Below are positions 28,418 to 38,976 of a stretch of 50,618 nucleotides of DNA, piece by piece. The position numbers were made by a program, and so were the translations under genes. Origin of the DNA: a virus; the IMG/VR virus record IMGVR_UViG_3300030105_002486, positions 5,062 through 55,679 of that record. One strand, written 5' to 3'. Under the pieces are notes generated by a model that saw only the letters and a program-made list of their open reading frames with translations, had not been told where the DNA came from and did no database searches. Position 1 is the stretch's first letter, and each line of letters starts with the position of its first letter.

Positions 28418-31400
28418 TTCCCACCCCATCTAATTAGTGATCTAGCACGTTTCTCGCCTTCAAGTAAACGATCCATGTCTTGAAGTATATAATTTCTATA
28501 ATCTATTAAGCTCTGATAGTCATCTCTTCTATCGTCATCGCTGATGGATGCCCTTGGAAGATCAAACTCTCTGTCTCTACGCTCACGCCATTCCTTCATC
28601 TGGGTTTCCATCAAACGAATCTGACCCTTCTTCATAAGAAGTTCTCTGTGTTTATTTTCATAATCAATACCTTCTGCTCTGTCTTTCTCGTTGATAGAGT
28701 TTAGCGTTCCCACTACCGTGTCAAGCTCTTGTATTAATTCATAGAACTCTTGTTGCTTTCCTGCTCTGGTACGGGGGTCAATGAGTAGGTCTCCCAATAT
28801 CGGTACATTGGCTACACCTGGCCCACCTATCATAGATTCCCAATCAAAGTCAACACCAGTGCCAACTATGTTTTCTGCCTCTGACCAATTCATAAGTGGA
28901 TCAATCGGAATAGTGGGTATGACACCAGCCCTTGCAATTCTATCAGCCGCTGTTATTACATAGCCACCCATCGTTCCAAAGTATTGGCGTAGCATATATT
29001 CCATCTTCATCGGAGATGTTAGAAAGTCTACGTTATTTAATAATGGAATCATGTTAACAGTATCCGCAAGAGTACGAGCAGTGTTACTTGTAAACCGATT
29101 TCTCTGCTCATTCGGAGAGATACTATCATCCATAAATGGATCTACAATATAATCTTTTCGGTATTTATCATAGTTTCTCCAGGCACCTGCAAGGGGTGAC
29201 ACAAGCTGTGGACCACTAAGACTAAGTGAGGTGCTTATCTGTCTTTTTACTTCACCACTAGCATCTGCCATGTCATAGTCTTTCTCTAACATTGTCCTCA
29301 TAATCTGCTCTGGAATTACCTTAAAGATCACGCCAACCTCAAAGGGTATAGGTATCTTTAGCCATGCATGATCGGACACTGGGAATAACCAGTTATCTGC
29401 TTTTACTTCATCTCTTAAATCCTGGTACTCATCGTCATCGTACATCATCCAGTACCACATCATTGTAGCGGCACTCAATACAAGTCCCCTTCCCAATATT
29501 TTTTGTCTGTTCTGTTCCCAGACAGGCATATTTTGAAATTCTTCTTTAGTCATTCCGTATCCTGCTATGCCTGGTATATCAGAAGATCCCAGCTTGGACT
29601 GAATTCCCCTCCAGATAACATCAAGTCCTTGCATCCTACCATTCATAAACGGTACGGTAGCCATGTAGGTACTGAGTGCAGGGTTGGCACCCCTACGACC
29701 ATAGTTCATAATCTCAACAGCAGTATATTGAGCCAATGCATGATCACCTGTCTGCGCTAATACCCTATCATATACAGCTACTCTTGTAGCCACTTCAGAT
29801 TGCTTGGCAATATTTCCAAGAAATGTCCATATTGCAGAGAACCCAGCCAAAGGATCACTCCAGTCTAGGTTAGCATTTTTAAGTTGCTTCCTCATTAGAT
29901 TGCCATACTCTCCTGGCTCAGCAACAAAGTCGATCCCTATAGACAGCCCTTTTTCTTCCGCTCTTTTTTGTACGTTTGGATCTAATGCATTTTTTATTGA
30001 ATCCAATACAAGAAGTGGTCCACCTCCGACAACCGTGCTTGCTTGCCATGAGTCTCTCAAAATATTTTTTATCTGGAATGGAGGCGTTCTTGTAACAGCT
30101 TCTCTTAGTAAGCTAGATGCACCAGTGAAGCCCTTGGCTACATACTCTCCTACCTGCATGCCACCAAACAAATCTTGAATCCGCTTCTTAGGATTAAAGC
30201 CTAACATCATCACGGACATTGCAAGCTGAGTGTCATCAAGTTGGTAGTGCTTGGCCACGCCACGTTCCATAATCCGAATAACATTATTATCTATATCTCC
30301 AGCCATGTCACTGAGAGAAACAAGCTTGGCTTCATTCAAGTCTACAGCATCTCTAGCTGTTCGTGCCGCAGCTACATTAATCATAGCATCTCTTACTAGG
30401 GCCTGAGTATTCTGCATAATATTATTCATTAGGTCAGCATTCACTGGCTTTAAACTGTCCGACAAAGCCCTTTCTATACTAACCCTCCCACGCTTAGCCA
30501 TCTGTTGACCAGAGCCTACAGGAAATGATTCCATAGGATTGGTCTCACGATAGAAAGGTGTGTATGGCATAGCCAACCATTCGTCTCTCTGGTCTAAGGT
30601 GATCAGCCCCGTGTCAAATGCCATGCGTATATTCGCTCTATTGAACGCCTGATAGTTGTCCCAAAATTCTATAATGTGGGGTTCACTACTCTCCACGCTT
30701 GTGACAATCTCCTCCGCACTTTCAATAACAAGTCCCTCTCTGCCCTTCACTTTTGTTTCAGCCCACTTCCTCTGCTCACCCTCAACCTTTGGGTTGATAT
30801 CATTGTATGCTTTCTCAAACATTTTAAGACGATCAACTAATTCTGAATCCTCATACTCAATCTTAAGACTGCCAGCATATGGTAATGGCCTAAGGAGATT
30901 TCTGGTTTCCTCTAATCGTTCCTTGGTCCACAATACTCGCTTTGCCATGCCATAAAGGGTGGCTGTTTGTTCGTCTATCGGCTTGGAAATAAAAGAAAAT
31001 ATATCTAACAATCCCTTAACGCGACCATCGCTATCATACTTTTCTGCTAGAATATCGTCATAGACAGGAGCAATATCGAACTGGCCTGATCCCGTTGCAA
31101 AACCTAAGTATGAAAGAGGCCCTCTCTTCATCATACCCCCCAACCAATTCACTGCGTTGTCTGCATTACGGAACATAACTATAGCTGATGTTTCTGCATC
31201 AACCATCGCCCTATTCTGTGCGGCTAATATCCTGTCAGTCTGCTCAACGAGCCATTGTCGTCGATCTAAAAACTGATACCTCATATTTGAAGTTGTTGTT
31301 TTGATATTTATATCTGTTTCCGCAACGTCATTTCCACCAAAATCATTCCCAGAGAGTACCCCACTACCCAGGCTTTTCCTAATATTATCTCCATCCACAC

Positions 31401-34400
31401 CAGTGACTAAGCCTTCCTCTACGGCCCTGTCAACTATACTCTTTGTTCTCTGACTAATATCATGCTGTCTATTGAACATGTTCTGGTAGATACGAGGCAT
31501 CGTATAATGTTCTACCCCATCCTTCATTCTTCTGTTCTTTAAGAATTCATCTAGCGCAACCCGACGCGCTTCAGGATCAGTAGACATGGTCCAGTTTTCA
31601 CCATTCAGCAAAGGTATTGCATAAGGGTTTTCCGCCTGAACATCTTTGATCGCCTCCCGTATATTGGATATTGCCTTAAACTCATCCACCTTACCAGAAG
31701 ACTCTTGAAGTTCGGTACGTCTCTCCGAAATTTTACTAGCAATTTTTTTCACTTCGATATCTTCTGCCGCGAACATCTCATCACTCTTTGCGGCATCCCG
31801 TAAGGCTATTGCTTTAATCAACTGATCTACTTCGTCTGGGTCTGCGTAACGTAAAATCCCTTGACTTCTAATTTCATCTTCATCAGTAAACTCTGTCTCA
31901 CCCTGATAGCCAGCACCTCGCTGACCAGTTCGACCAGACTCTATGTTGTTAAATGCCTGCATCATATCCGTGATCTCTGAATCTTTTGCCGAATCAATAA
32001 TCCCTTCAAACATACCCTGAAGAAACCCTTTGGTCTTGCGTATTCGACCGTTTATTGTGGCATCAGGCACCTTGTTCTGGGTAATTGCTACTACCAATTC
32101 CACAATCATCTCTCTTTCTATATCTACTTCATTCAGATTGGTATCCTTCTGGTCATATACTTCTTTCTCAAACCAGGTAAGGCCCATCTCGTGTGCCTTT
32201 TGGTCAACCTGTTCAGGTACAACATTATTTTTACCATACTTTATAAATGCGTTTAGCTCAGCATCATAAAAGTGATCCCTAATAATCAATGCATGAACCC
32301 CTTCGTGCATTGCAGATTCTTGTATCAATGCTTGGGTTGATACCATATTGTCTGGATCAATAGCAGCAAGATTTATTATAATTCTATTTGAAGCAGAGTC
32401 GTATGCAGCTAATTGGGTTTCAGGTAGCATCTCACCCCTGATGTGAACCTCAGCTATTCCTGTAAATAGACCATCCCAATTATCTACAAATTCTACAGCC
32501 ATATTACCTGGAATACGCATCTTGCTAAGTGTGGCAAGAGCCATCTTTTTCATTTTTTCAAAGCGATTCTGTGTAGTATTTAAAAATTCTTTGCGTAAAT
32601 TATTACTTCTTTGTCTTAACGAGGATGGTATAGCTCCATTTGCTAATAAGGCAGTAATGATTTCTGATCCTGCAGAAGTCTTAAGTCCAAGGACTAGATC
32701 AGTCTGATATTTTCCTACTTTCTTTAGCCTTGCTCCTATTGTTTCGAGAACTCCCGCATCTGCTAACTCTCTAAGTCCAAATTCAGATGTAATATGGGCT
32801 GCATATTTTTTTCCATATTCTTTTACGGTCAGTGTATTTCCTGGATGCTCTATATTGTAGTTATCTGTAAGCGTCTGAAGCGCTTCTTGAAGTTGATCCT
32901 GCAGAAGCATGGTATCAACCAGTTCCTGGTTGCTTTCAGATTCATATATATCTTTTTGTATATCTTCTCTAGACCGAGTCTCCGTTTCCATATATGGATT
33001 ATCTGTGTAATCACCAGTCATCGCATCAAGCGTTTCTTCACTGGGTCTAACTCGCTCATTGCCCCTGAAATCACTCTCTATTCTAACATTCTCTTTATCA
33101 AATTTATTGCCACCTGCGTCTATCCGCTTTTGTCGCTGCCGTTGCAATGCTAGGGTTAACGTCCCGTACTGGACTCTCTGTAGTTCTCGTAACGCTATGT
33201 TATTCACTACATCTTCTACGATAACCGTATCACCTACCTGCGTTCCCACCGCCAAATCTTCGGTACGTAGCTTTGTATGCCCTTTTTCGTGAGCAACAAG
33301 AAAGGCAACGAAATCATTAAATGACCTAAGGGCTGTATGCCTCTGCACTGGATTCAACTTTCTAAGCCATGTACCAGCATACGTTGACTCCTCGAAAGTT
33401 TCCCCAAGCCTTTCACTGGGATCTTTTTGTGCGTCCTTTGAACCCATAAGCCTTATAAGCTCTGGGTTTTCCCGTGCTTTACGGAAATTTTTTTCCATAA
33501 TATCTATATTAAGAATAATAGCTGATCCCCGACCTTTCTGTGGACCCTCTTTCCTAGTTGAGTAACCTGTATTATAACCAAGAGCATCGTCCATAACTGG
33601 ATTGTTTTCTAGAATAAATACAGGAGTATTGATTTCAGGAAACATTATTTTAAAAAGTTTTTCGTATTTTTTCTGTAGTCTGTAAGTCTTAGCTGTTACT
33701 ATTACGTCAAGAACCGCCTCACTATCAAAGCTAGTACCATTTTCGCTGTCCTTTGTAAACTTACCATCTTTGAGTACTGCATCCTGGATAGCAAACTTAG
33801 TTGGATGTCCTACTGTATTCAGTATCTGTTCTTTGTACTCCGTAAGTTGCTCTGGTGTAACATCTTCTTCGACAGGAGATATTATATCAGCATCTTCCCA
33901 TGGAAAGTATGTATAACCCAAAGATGCCAGTATACCAGCTGTTACCCTTGAGGATGGGAGTTGGCTTTGGGCTTCTAGTAGCATTTCTTTAATTAATGCC
34001 TCCATGTCTTCTTCGGATTTTGGGTCTAACCCACCCTCATTTATAGTATCTTTTAATTGGCCTACAAGACCCTGAGTAAGATACTGGGAGACCCTAAATA
34101 ACTGCTCGTATCTAGGCTGCGTACCAATAACTTTGTTAGCAGTTGCCTTATTGGGTTCATCCACCAGGGCCTCAAACCATGGAGCAAGAAGACGCTCATC
34201 CCAAGGCATTAACCCGTCCATATCCAAAGTAAGAAGTCCAGTTCTAGCTAGTTCTCTTCTAACTTCTACCATTTTCTCCGCCTTCTCAAACCAACGAAGA
34301 TAGTCTATATCATCTTCAAATAATTGAAAAGACGCCCAATGCTCATGGTTATTAATCCGCAAATCGAAAGAATCTTCATCTGCGGGCTTGCCTGTATCTA

Positions 34401-37400
34401 GTGCAAAATTTACTGCATCATGGTCTGCTACGTACACATTAGCAGTAGCCTTATTTGATTCACCTGTTTCGGAATCAATGAGTACACGATACCCAAGCCG
34501 ACGCAGGGCAACCCTAACCCCTGAAGGCATATTTTTATCTATATGAAAAACTGGAAATTCATTAAACTCTTTACGCTTATCCACCTTCTTGTCTTGCTCT
34601 GCTTGCTTTGCTTGCTCTGCCTTTTTCCTAGAATTCCATAGCATTTCTATCAACTGGTTATAGCCCACAGGTCCAGATGACTCTTTAGTATTAGGATTAA
34701 AACTATCAGGCTCCATAGTCAATATAGCATCCAGAGTATCAGCCGCTTTCGACTGGGACGTCGTTTCGATATTACCGTCCTCATTTACCTTAAGATCATA
34801 AATTGTTGATGCTACCGCGAGTGAATCATCCGATGCAAATTCATTTGTCGGATTCGAAAAAGCGATATTAATTCCTGCCAACTCTTTGGCTTTTTTGCTA
34901 CCATCTGTGTTCTGTATAGCAGTAAGAATCTCTCTATTTAAAGTTCCTTCCTTATACTCAGAATGTTCACTCAGTAGAGTATAGTTGACACCAGTAGTTT
35001 GGGTAACACCTTTCCTTAACATCTCCAAGGATGGGCTTTCGTTATAGATACCATCAATCACCACATAAACAGACTTACCTTTCGATTTAATATTAACAAT
35101 ATCGCCAGTCTCAAATTTTGCATCCTTGTTGGAGACGACAAAGTCTCCGCCCTCTAATCCCACCCCTGTAGGGGGGTCAATGAATTTGGTAATAACCTCA
35201 GCGTCTATAAGATTTTGTACAGTTTTATTTTTTTGTGCGTCCTCTAACCTTCGTGAGATTTCTACATTTTGAGCTATCGACTTATCAAAACCTTCATCAG
35301 TGTCTAATCGACTAGAAACCTTCGTTGTCGTAATGGTAGCGGAATTCCCCTTGCCATCTGAGTATTTTACAACCTGCATATAGCTTTCATCACTGCGATA
35401 TGGTTGACGTACCTGCACTCTAGTAACATCTAGACTATTTATTGCCTCTATATCTTCTGTAGACGCATCTCTTAAAATGGGATTGTCTGCTGTTCCTGGA
35501 TCGCCCAATGCTGTTGCCGTTGAGACATTAGGTTCAGAGGACTGCTTCTCTTTCATCTTATCAAAATTCTTCTCCTTGCCAGGAGTATCCTTTGCGTGAG
35601 CTATAACACCTGTTTCGATAAGAGTAGCCAAGGCTTCGTCAAACATGACGGGATCAAAACTATTTTGTAATTTATTTTCTACTTGCTTATAAATACTTTT
35701 AATTGAACCTTCTTGTCCCTTTTTTTTCTTATATTCTGGACGCATTACAATCTTAGTTATTTCATTCAGGTGACTTTGTGATTCTTTGGTCTGATAAAAA
35801 TCAGGCAAGTACAAAGGTTCGGAGCTATATACATTTCCTTCCTTAGGATTTATACGATGGGAAGGAAGATTCAAAAGGCGTGAGTACATTAATAGACGTT
35901 GTGCAGGACCTGCAGCCTCCCAGCTTAAGGCACCAGTCATATCAGTAAGAAGTTTTTTAAATGGTCTACTCTCTACACCTACCCCAAGACTTCTTTCTAG
36001 CTTTGCCCCAATGTTGCCCCTCACGGCTTTTTTAGGATCACCATCAAAGGTTCCTCTAAGAAAAATATTTTTGCTTTTTAATAATTGTTCAATATCTTTT
36101 GCTGTTACTAAGAAACGTATCTCTTCATTTAGTATGGCTACTTCTTGCGTGGACTTTTCCCATGCTGCATGTTTATCCATAAACTCAGCTGGACTCTCAT
36201 AATCATCCAGTTTGGGTTCAGGGCCAATTTTGCTATATACACTTATAGCTTCATTAAGCCAGCGACCAATGTAATGTGGGCTGCTCTGTTCTTGTGAATA
36301 TCCTAATGAAGTTACCATCTCTATTAAGGTATCGTTCAGGTTTTTATTTTCTGATATCTTGGCCTTAGAATTGTTTTTAAGGACACGTTGTTTTAGTATT
36401 TTTGCTATTGCCGTTTGAGCAGCCTGTCGTGCTTTTAGTTTAACCTCAATAAAATTTTCAACATGTTCTACTGTTGGGTTTAAGTTAGGTGTCCCTGCCT
36501 GATTTGTATCATTACCTATTCGGTTTACCTGCCAATCAGCTATATCAGCCGCAGCTTTCACGGTCATTCTTTCATCTATAGCCTGCTTAGCTTTCAGCGG
36601 GTCTGAGTTAAGCAGCCTTGCAATTCTTTCAAGATTTGTAGCAGAAATAATTTTTTCTGGACGTTTGTGTTCTGCAGTCAGACTCGGTACTAAATCAAGT
36701 TTTGCCTTAGTAAGTTGGTCGGTACTATAATTTTTAAGTTTGCCAAGCTTTTTGTTTAATTCTTTTTGATACTCCGTATCTTTTAGAATAGATCTATTGT
36801 GAGCAGATTTTGTGATCTTTATCATATTATCTAGCCATGTATCAAGCTGCCTATTTTGAGACTCAGGTTTTCCAACAAATCCTAAGCGAGCTATTGCTGA
36901 CTCTCTGCGTAGATAGCTATCCTTTCCACTTAACATACCCTGCATCATCTCAAGTCTGGCTATCAAACTTTCAGTAAGTGCGAGATTATGTTTTTGTGTT
37001 TCTATATCTATTAGGTTAGCGAGCTTGCCTTTTCGTGTCCCTACTAGATCGTTAATCGTTGGATCGGAGGACGGTAAAGGATACTGTTTGTCAACGTCAG
37101 CGTATAAAATCTGTAGCTCTTTTAACTGTTTAGTAGTTTCCTTAATTTTTTCATTGTTCTTCACGTCTTCGAATTTTCTGTCATCGACTAGTGTTGATTC
37201 TAAACCATCTGGTCCTCCAAAGATTACGTCTCCTACATCAGACATGGTATAACTTGCCGCATCAGAAGAGGCTAAGGTTTCATCAACATGTTGCTTCTTG
37301 TCATCTAGAATACCTAAAGTTACCTTATCGGAGCCTGGTCCTTGGTGTACACCTAATATTTCTGCGAATCTAAACAAACCTCTTCTACCATAATTCCCAC

Positions 37401-38955
37401 CCCGAAATGCCTCTAAGATCTTAGTAATCATTGATTGATCTTCAGGCTCACCTTTCTTAATCTGACCCAGATCGCCTACAGCTTGTTTTAATTCATCAGG
37501 GGTCCCTTGGAGAGGGGTCCCTTGGAGATTTGATTCTTCTCCCCTATAGTCTGTGTATTCGGAATTATTGCTTACACCACCTTGATTATTCCAACCCTGA
37601 CCAGCTGCCCTCAAGTATTTATTTATTCCTGATATTCTTTTATTCTGTAGCTCTTTTATTTTTTTAACTGCATTTCTATTTTTCAACTCCTCTGAATCTG
37701 ATCCAGAAAAGCCTCCTTGTAAATTACTTACTAAAGCTTCGGTTTGTTCTATAACCCTAGCCCTATATTGTTCTACATCTTCTATAGAAAGACTACCATT
37801 TGTCATAACTCCATCCGATCCTAGAGAAGGCCCTCCTCCAATACCCCTCATCCAAGATCTTATTTTTTCTGCCACCTTTTCATCTACACCATATTTATTA
37901 ATAATATCTGGTATCTCGTTAAGCATGAGACCATCGTTCAGTGCCTCCAACATCTCTCTACCCTCTGGGGTACGGTAAAAAGCAGCATCTCCCTTCCTCA
38001 CTTCTTTGGAGGCTTCTTGAATGGCTTGGCTTAGATGATAGGATTGGTTGGGCGCCCCTGAACCGAATAGCATATGGGTTGCTACATCAGCTATACCACC
38101 AACTACGCCACCAACCTTAGCATCTTCCATCATGGCTCGACCCAGATTATCAAGGGCATTGGGGTCGTATAAACCTCTTGCCGTTACCGACTGAAGACCT
38201 TGCGCCATCCCTTCTTGCATACCTTCAAGTGCAGTAGAGCTAAGGGCGCTACGTGTCCTCTCAGCCCATGAGCCAGGCTTGGTTGGAATTATATTAGTAA
38301 GCAGTCTGTTCGCACTTTTAACAGATCCAATCTTGGCAAGTTTTTGTGGCAATAATATTTCAGTAAAACCAAGCGCACCACCTATAACATGTGCCATTGT
38401 TTCTTTATACCAAGGTATATTTTCACCAGTGCGTTCTTCGTATTCAGCTATACGTCGTGTTTGATCACTGATACCTAGACTGACCGCAGAACCCATACCC
38501 AGGAGCCTGCCTGTTTTTCCAGGAATCTTAGAAAGAGCAGTTAAGCCTGCTACCTGACCAAGGCCCGTACCAACATTAGGAAGAAAGGCATCGGCATATA
38601 CAGGATTTCTTTTTCTTGCACGGGCCGCAGAGATTTCCCTTATACGTTTTTCTATGGGAAGATCTCCGAATGGAGTTAAGACACCAAGTATTGACTCAGC
38701 AGCAGATGTTCCCAAGTCCATTGCGCCACCTGGAATAGCCCTAATAGCCTCAAGGGCTGAGCCTCCCAGGGTTGCCTTCCGTAATCGGGCTGCCTGTGCA
38801 GCAATAGCATCGGGATCAGTGTAGTCTATAGTAGAAGAAGTGTAGTCTATAGTAGGAGATAAATTATTACCCGTACGACTAAGCTGGTTATAGTACGTAT
38901 TCGTTTCGGGGGTAAGCACCCACCTACCATCAGGTAACTGTTTCCATCTAGGCAT
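28414..38955 (-). CDS. Giant polyvalent virion protein with two HExxH motifs (3513 aa)
   Basis: One uninterrupted frame of 10.5 kb. N-terminal 330 residues hold amphipathic, Gly/Ala-rich helices including 'EGMQEGMAQGLQ', common in ejection-type proteins. HEKGH lies at about 1889-1893 and HEGVH at about 2216-2220, two separate HExxH zinc motifs. The C-terminal part (about 2550-3250), with 'TRTPPFQIKNILRDSW' and 'MMWYWMMYDDDEYQDL', resembles the large polyvalent protein domains (LPD38-type) of phages and conjugative elements. No RNA polymerase or lysozyme motif was seen although N4's virion RNA polymerase has similar length. Probably ejected with the DNA. Confidence 0.88.
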   Translation of the reverse strand: MPRWKQLPDGRWVLTPETNTYYNQLSRTGNNLSPTIDYTSSTIDYTDPDAIAAQAARLRKATLGGSALEAIRAIPGGAMDLGTSAAESILGVLTPFGDLPIEKRIREISAARARKRNPVYADAFLPNVGTGLGQVAGLTALSKIPGKTGRLLGMGSAVSLGISDQTRRIAEYEERTGENIPWYKETMAHVIGGALGFTEILLPQKLAKIGSVKSANRLLTNIIPTKPGSWAERTRSALSSTALEGMQEGMAQGLQSVTARGLYDPNALDNLGRAMMEDAKVGGVVGGIADVATHMLFGSGAPNQSYHLSQAIQEASKEVRKGDAAFYRTPEGREMLEALNDGLMLNEIPDIINKYGVDEKVAEKIRSWMRGIGGGPSLGSDGVMTNGSLSIEDVEQYRARVIEQTEALVSNLQGGFSGSDSEELKNRNAVKKIKELQNKRISGINKYLRAAGQGWNNQGGVSNNSEYTDYRGEESNLQGTPLQGTPDELKQAVGDLGQIKKGEPEDQSMITKILEAFRGGNYGRRGLFRFAEILGVHQGPGSDKVTLGILDDKKQHVDETLASSDAASYTMSDVGDVIFGGPDGLESTLVDDRKFEDVKNNEKIKETTKQLKELQILYADVDKQYPLPSSDPTINDLVGTRKGKLANLIDIETQKHNLALTESLIARLEMMQGMLSGKDSYLRRESAIARLGFVGKPESQNRQLDTWLDNMIKITKSAHNRSILKDTEYQKELNKKLGKLKNYSTDQLTKAKLDLVPSLTAEHKRPEKIISATNLERIARLLNSDPLKAKQAIDERMTVKAAADIADWQVNRIGNDTNQAGTPNLNPTVEHVENFIEVKLKARQAAQTAIAKILKQRVLKNNSKAKISENKNLNDTLIEMVTSLGYSQEQSSPHYIGRWLNEAISVYSKIGPEPKLDDYESPAEFMDKHAAWEKSTQEVAILNEEIRFLVTAKDIEQLLKSKNIFLRGTFDGDPKKAVRGNIGAKLERSLGVGVESRPFKKLLTDMTGALSWEAAGPAQRLLMYSRLLNLPSHRINPKEGNVYSSEPLYLPDFYQTKESQSHLNEITKIVMRPEYKKKKGQEGSIKSIYKQVENKLQNSFDPVMFDEALATLIETGVIAHAKDTPGKEKNFDKMKEKQSSEPNVSTATALGDPGTADNPILRDASTEDIEAINSLDVTRVQVRQPYRSDESYMQVVKYSDGKGNSATITTTKVSSRLDTDEGFDKSIAQNVEISRRLEDAQKNKTVQNLIDAEVITKFIDPPTGVGLEGGDFVVSNKDAKFETGDIVNIKSKGKSVYVVIDGIYNESPSLEMLRKGVTQTTGVNYTLLSEHSEYKEGTLNREILTAIQNTDGSKKAKELAGINIAFSNPTNEFASDDSLAVASTIYDLKVNEDGNIETTSQSKAADTLDAILTMEPDSFNPNTKESSGPVGYNQLIEMLWNSRKKAEQAKQAEQDKKVDKRKEFNEFPVFHIDKNMPSGVRVALRRLGYRVLIDSETGESNKATANVYVADHDAVNFALDTGKPADEDSFDLRINNHEHWASFQLFEDDIDYLRWFEKAEKMVEVRRELARTGLLTLDMDGLMPWDERLLAPWFEALVDEPNKATANKVIGTQPRYEQLFRVSQYLTQGLVGQLKDTINEGGLDPKSEEDMEALIKEMLLEAQSQLPSSRVTAGILASLGYTYFPWEDADIISPVEEDVTPEQLTEYKEQILNTVGHPTKFAIQDAVLKDGKFTKDSENGTSFDSEAVLDVIVTAKTYRLQKKYEKLFKIMFPEINTPVFILENNPVMDDALGYNTGYSTRKEGPQKGRGSAIILNIDIMEKNFRKARENPELIRLMGSKDAQKDPSERLGETFEESTYAGTWLRKLNPVQRHTALRSFNDFVAFLVAHEKGHTKLRTEDLAVGTQVGDTVIVEDVVNNIALRELQRVQYGTLTLALQRQRQKRIDAGGNKFDKENVRIESDFRGNERVRPSEETLDAMTGDYTDNPYMETETRSREDIQKDIYESESNQELVDTMLLQDQLQEALQTLTDNYNIEHPGNTLTVKEYGKKYAAHITSEFGLRELADAGVLETIGARLKKVGKYQTDLVLGLKTSAGSEIITALLANGAIPSSLRQRSNNLRKEFLNTTQNRFEKMKKMALATLSKMRIPGNMAVEFVDNWDGLFTGIAEVHIRGEMLPETQLAAYDSASNRIIINLAAIDPDNMVSTQALIQESAMHEGVHALIIRDHFYDAELNAFIKYGKNNVVPEQVDQKAHEMGLTWFEKEVYDQKDTNLNEVDIEREMIVELVVAITQNKVPDATINGRIRKTKGFLQGMFEGIIDSAKDSEITDMMQAFNNIESGRTGQRGAGYQGETEFTDEDEIRSQGILRYADPDEVDQLIKAIALRDAAKSDEMFAAEDIEVKKIASKISERRTELQESSGKVDEFKAISNIREAIKDVQAENPYAIPLLNGENWTMSTDPEARRVALDEFLKNRRMKDGVEHYTMPRIYQNMFNRQHDISQRTKSIVDRAVEEGLVTGVDGDNIRKSLGSGVLSGNDFGGNDVAETDINIKTTTSNMRYQFLDRRQWLVEQTDRILAAQNRAMVDAETSAIVMFRNADNAVNWLGGMMKRGPLSYLGFATGSGQFDIAPVYDDILAEKYDSDGRVKGLLDIFSFISKPIDEQTATLYGMAKRVLWTKERLEETRNLLRPLPYAGSLKIEYEDSELVDRLKMFEKAYNDINPKVEGEQRKWAETKVKGREGLVIESAEEIVTSVESSEPHIIEFWDNYQAFNRANIRMAFDTGLITLDQRDEWLAMPYTPFYRETNPMESFPVGSGQQMAKRGRVSIERALSDSLKPVNADLMNNIMQNTQALVRDAMINVAAARTARDAVDLNEAKLVSLSDMAGDIDNNVIRIMERGVAKHYQLDDTQLAMSVMMLGFNPKKRIQDLFGGMQVGEYVAKGFTGASSLLREAVTRTPPFQIKNILRDSWQASTVVGGGPLLVLDSIKNALDPNVQKRAEEKGLSIGIDFVAEPGEYGNLMRKQLKNANLDWSDPLAGFSAIWTFLGNIAKQSEVATRVAVYDRVLAQTGDHALAQYTAVEIMNYGRRGANPALSTYMATVPFMNGRMQGLDVIWRGIQSKLGSSDIPGIAGYGMTKEEFQNMPVWEQNRQKILGRGLVLSAATMMWYWMMYDDDEYQDLRDEVKADNWLFPVSDHAWLKIPIPFEVGVIFKVIPEQIMRTMLEKDYDMADASGEVKRQISTSLSLSGPQLVSPLAGAWRNYDKYRKDYIVDPFMDDSISPNEQRNRFTSNTARTLADTVNMIPLLNNVDFLTSPMKMEYMLRQYFGTMGGYVITAADRIARAGVIPTIPIDPLMNWSEAENIVGTGVDFDWESMIGGPGVANVPILGDLLIDPRTRAGKQQEFYELIQELDTVVGTLNSINEKDRAEGIDYENKHRELLMKKGQIRLMETQMKEWRERRDREFDLPRASISDDDRRDDYQSLIDYRNYILQDMDRLLEGEKRARSLIRWGGK

Positions 38956-38976
38956 AAAAATTTACCCTTATTTTAA

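Noticed and set aside
32522-33292. Several plus-strand ORFs opposite the giant gene
   Set aside because: Shadows of the 3513-codon frame: no ribosome sites, unlikely composition.
28414-38955. N4-type virion RNA polymerase
   Set aside because: Length matches, but no polymerase catalytic motifs were seen; the C-terminus looks like a polyvalent-protein domain instead.
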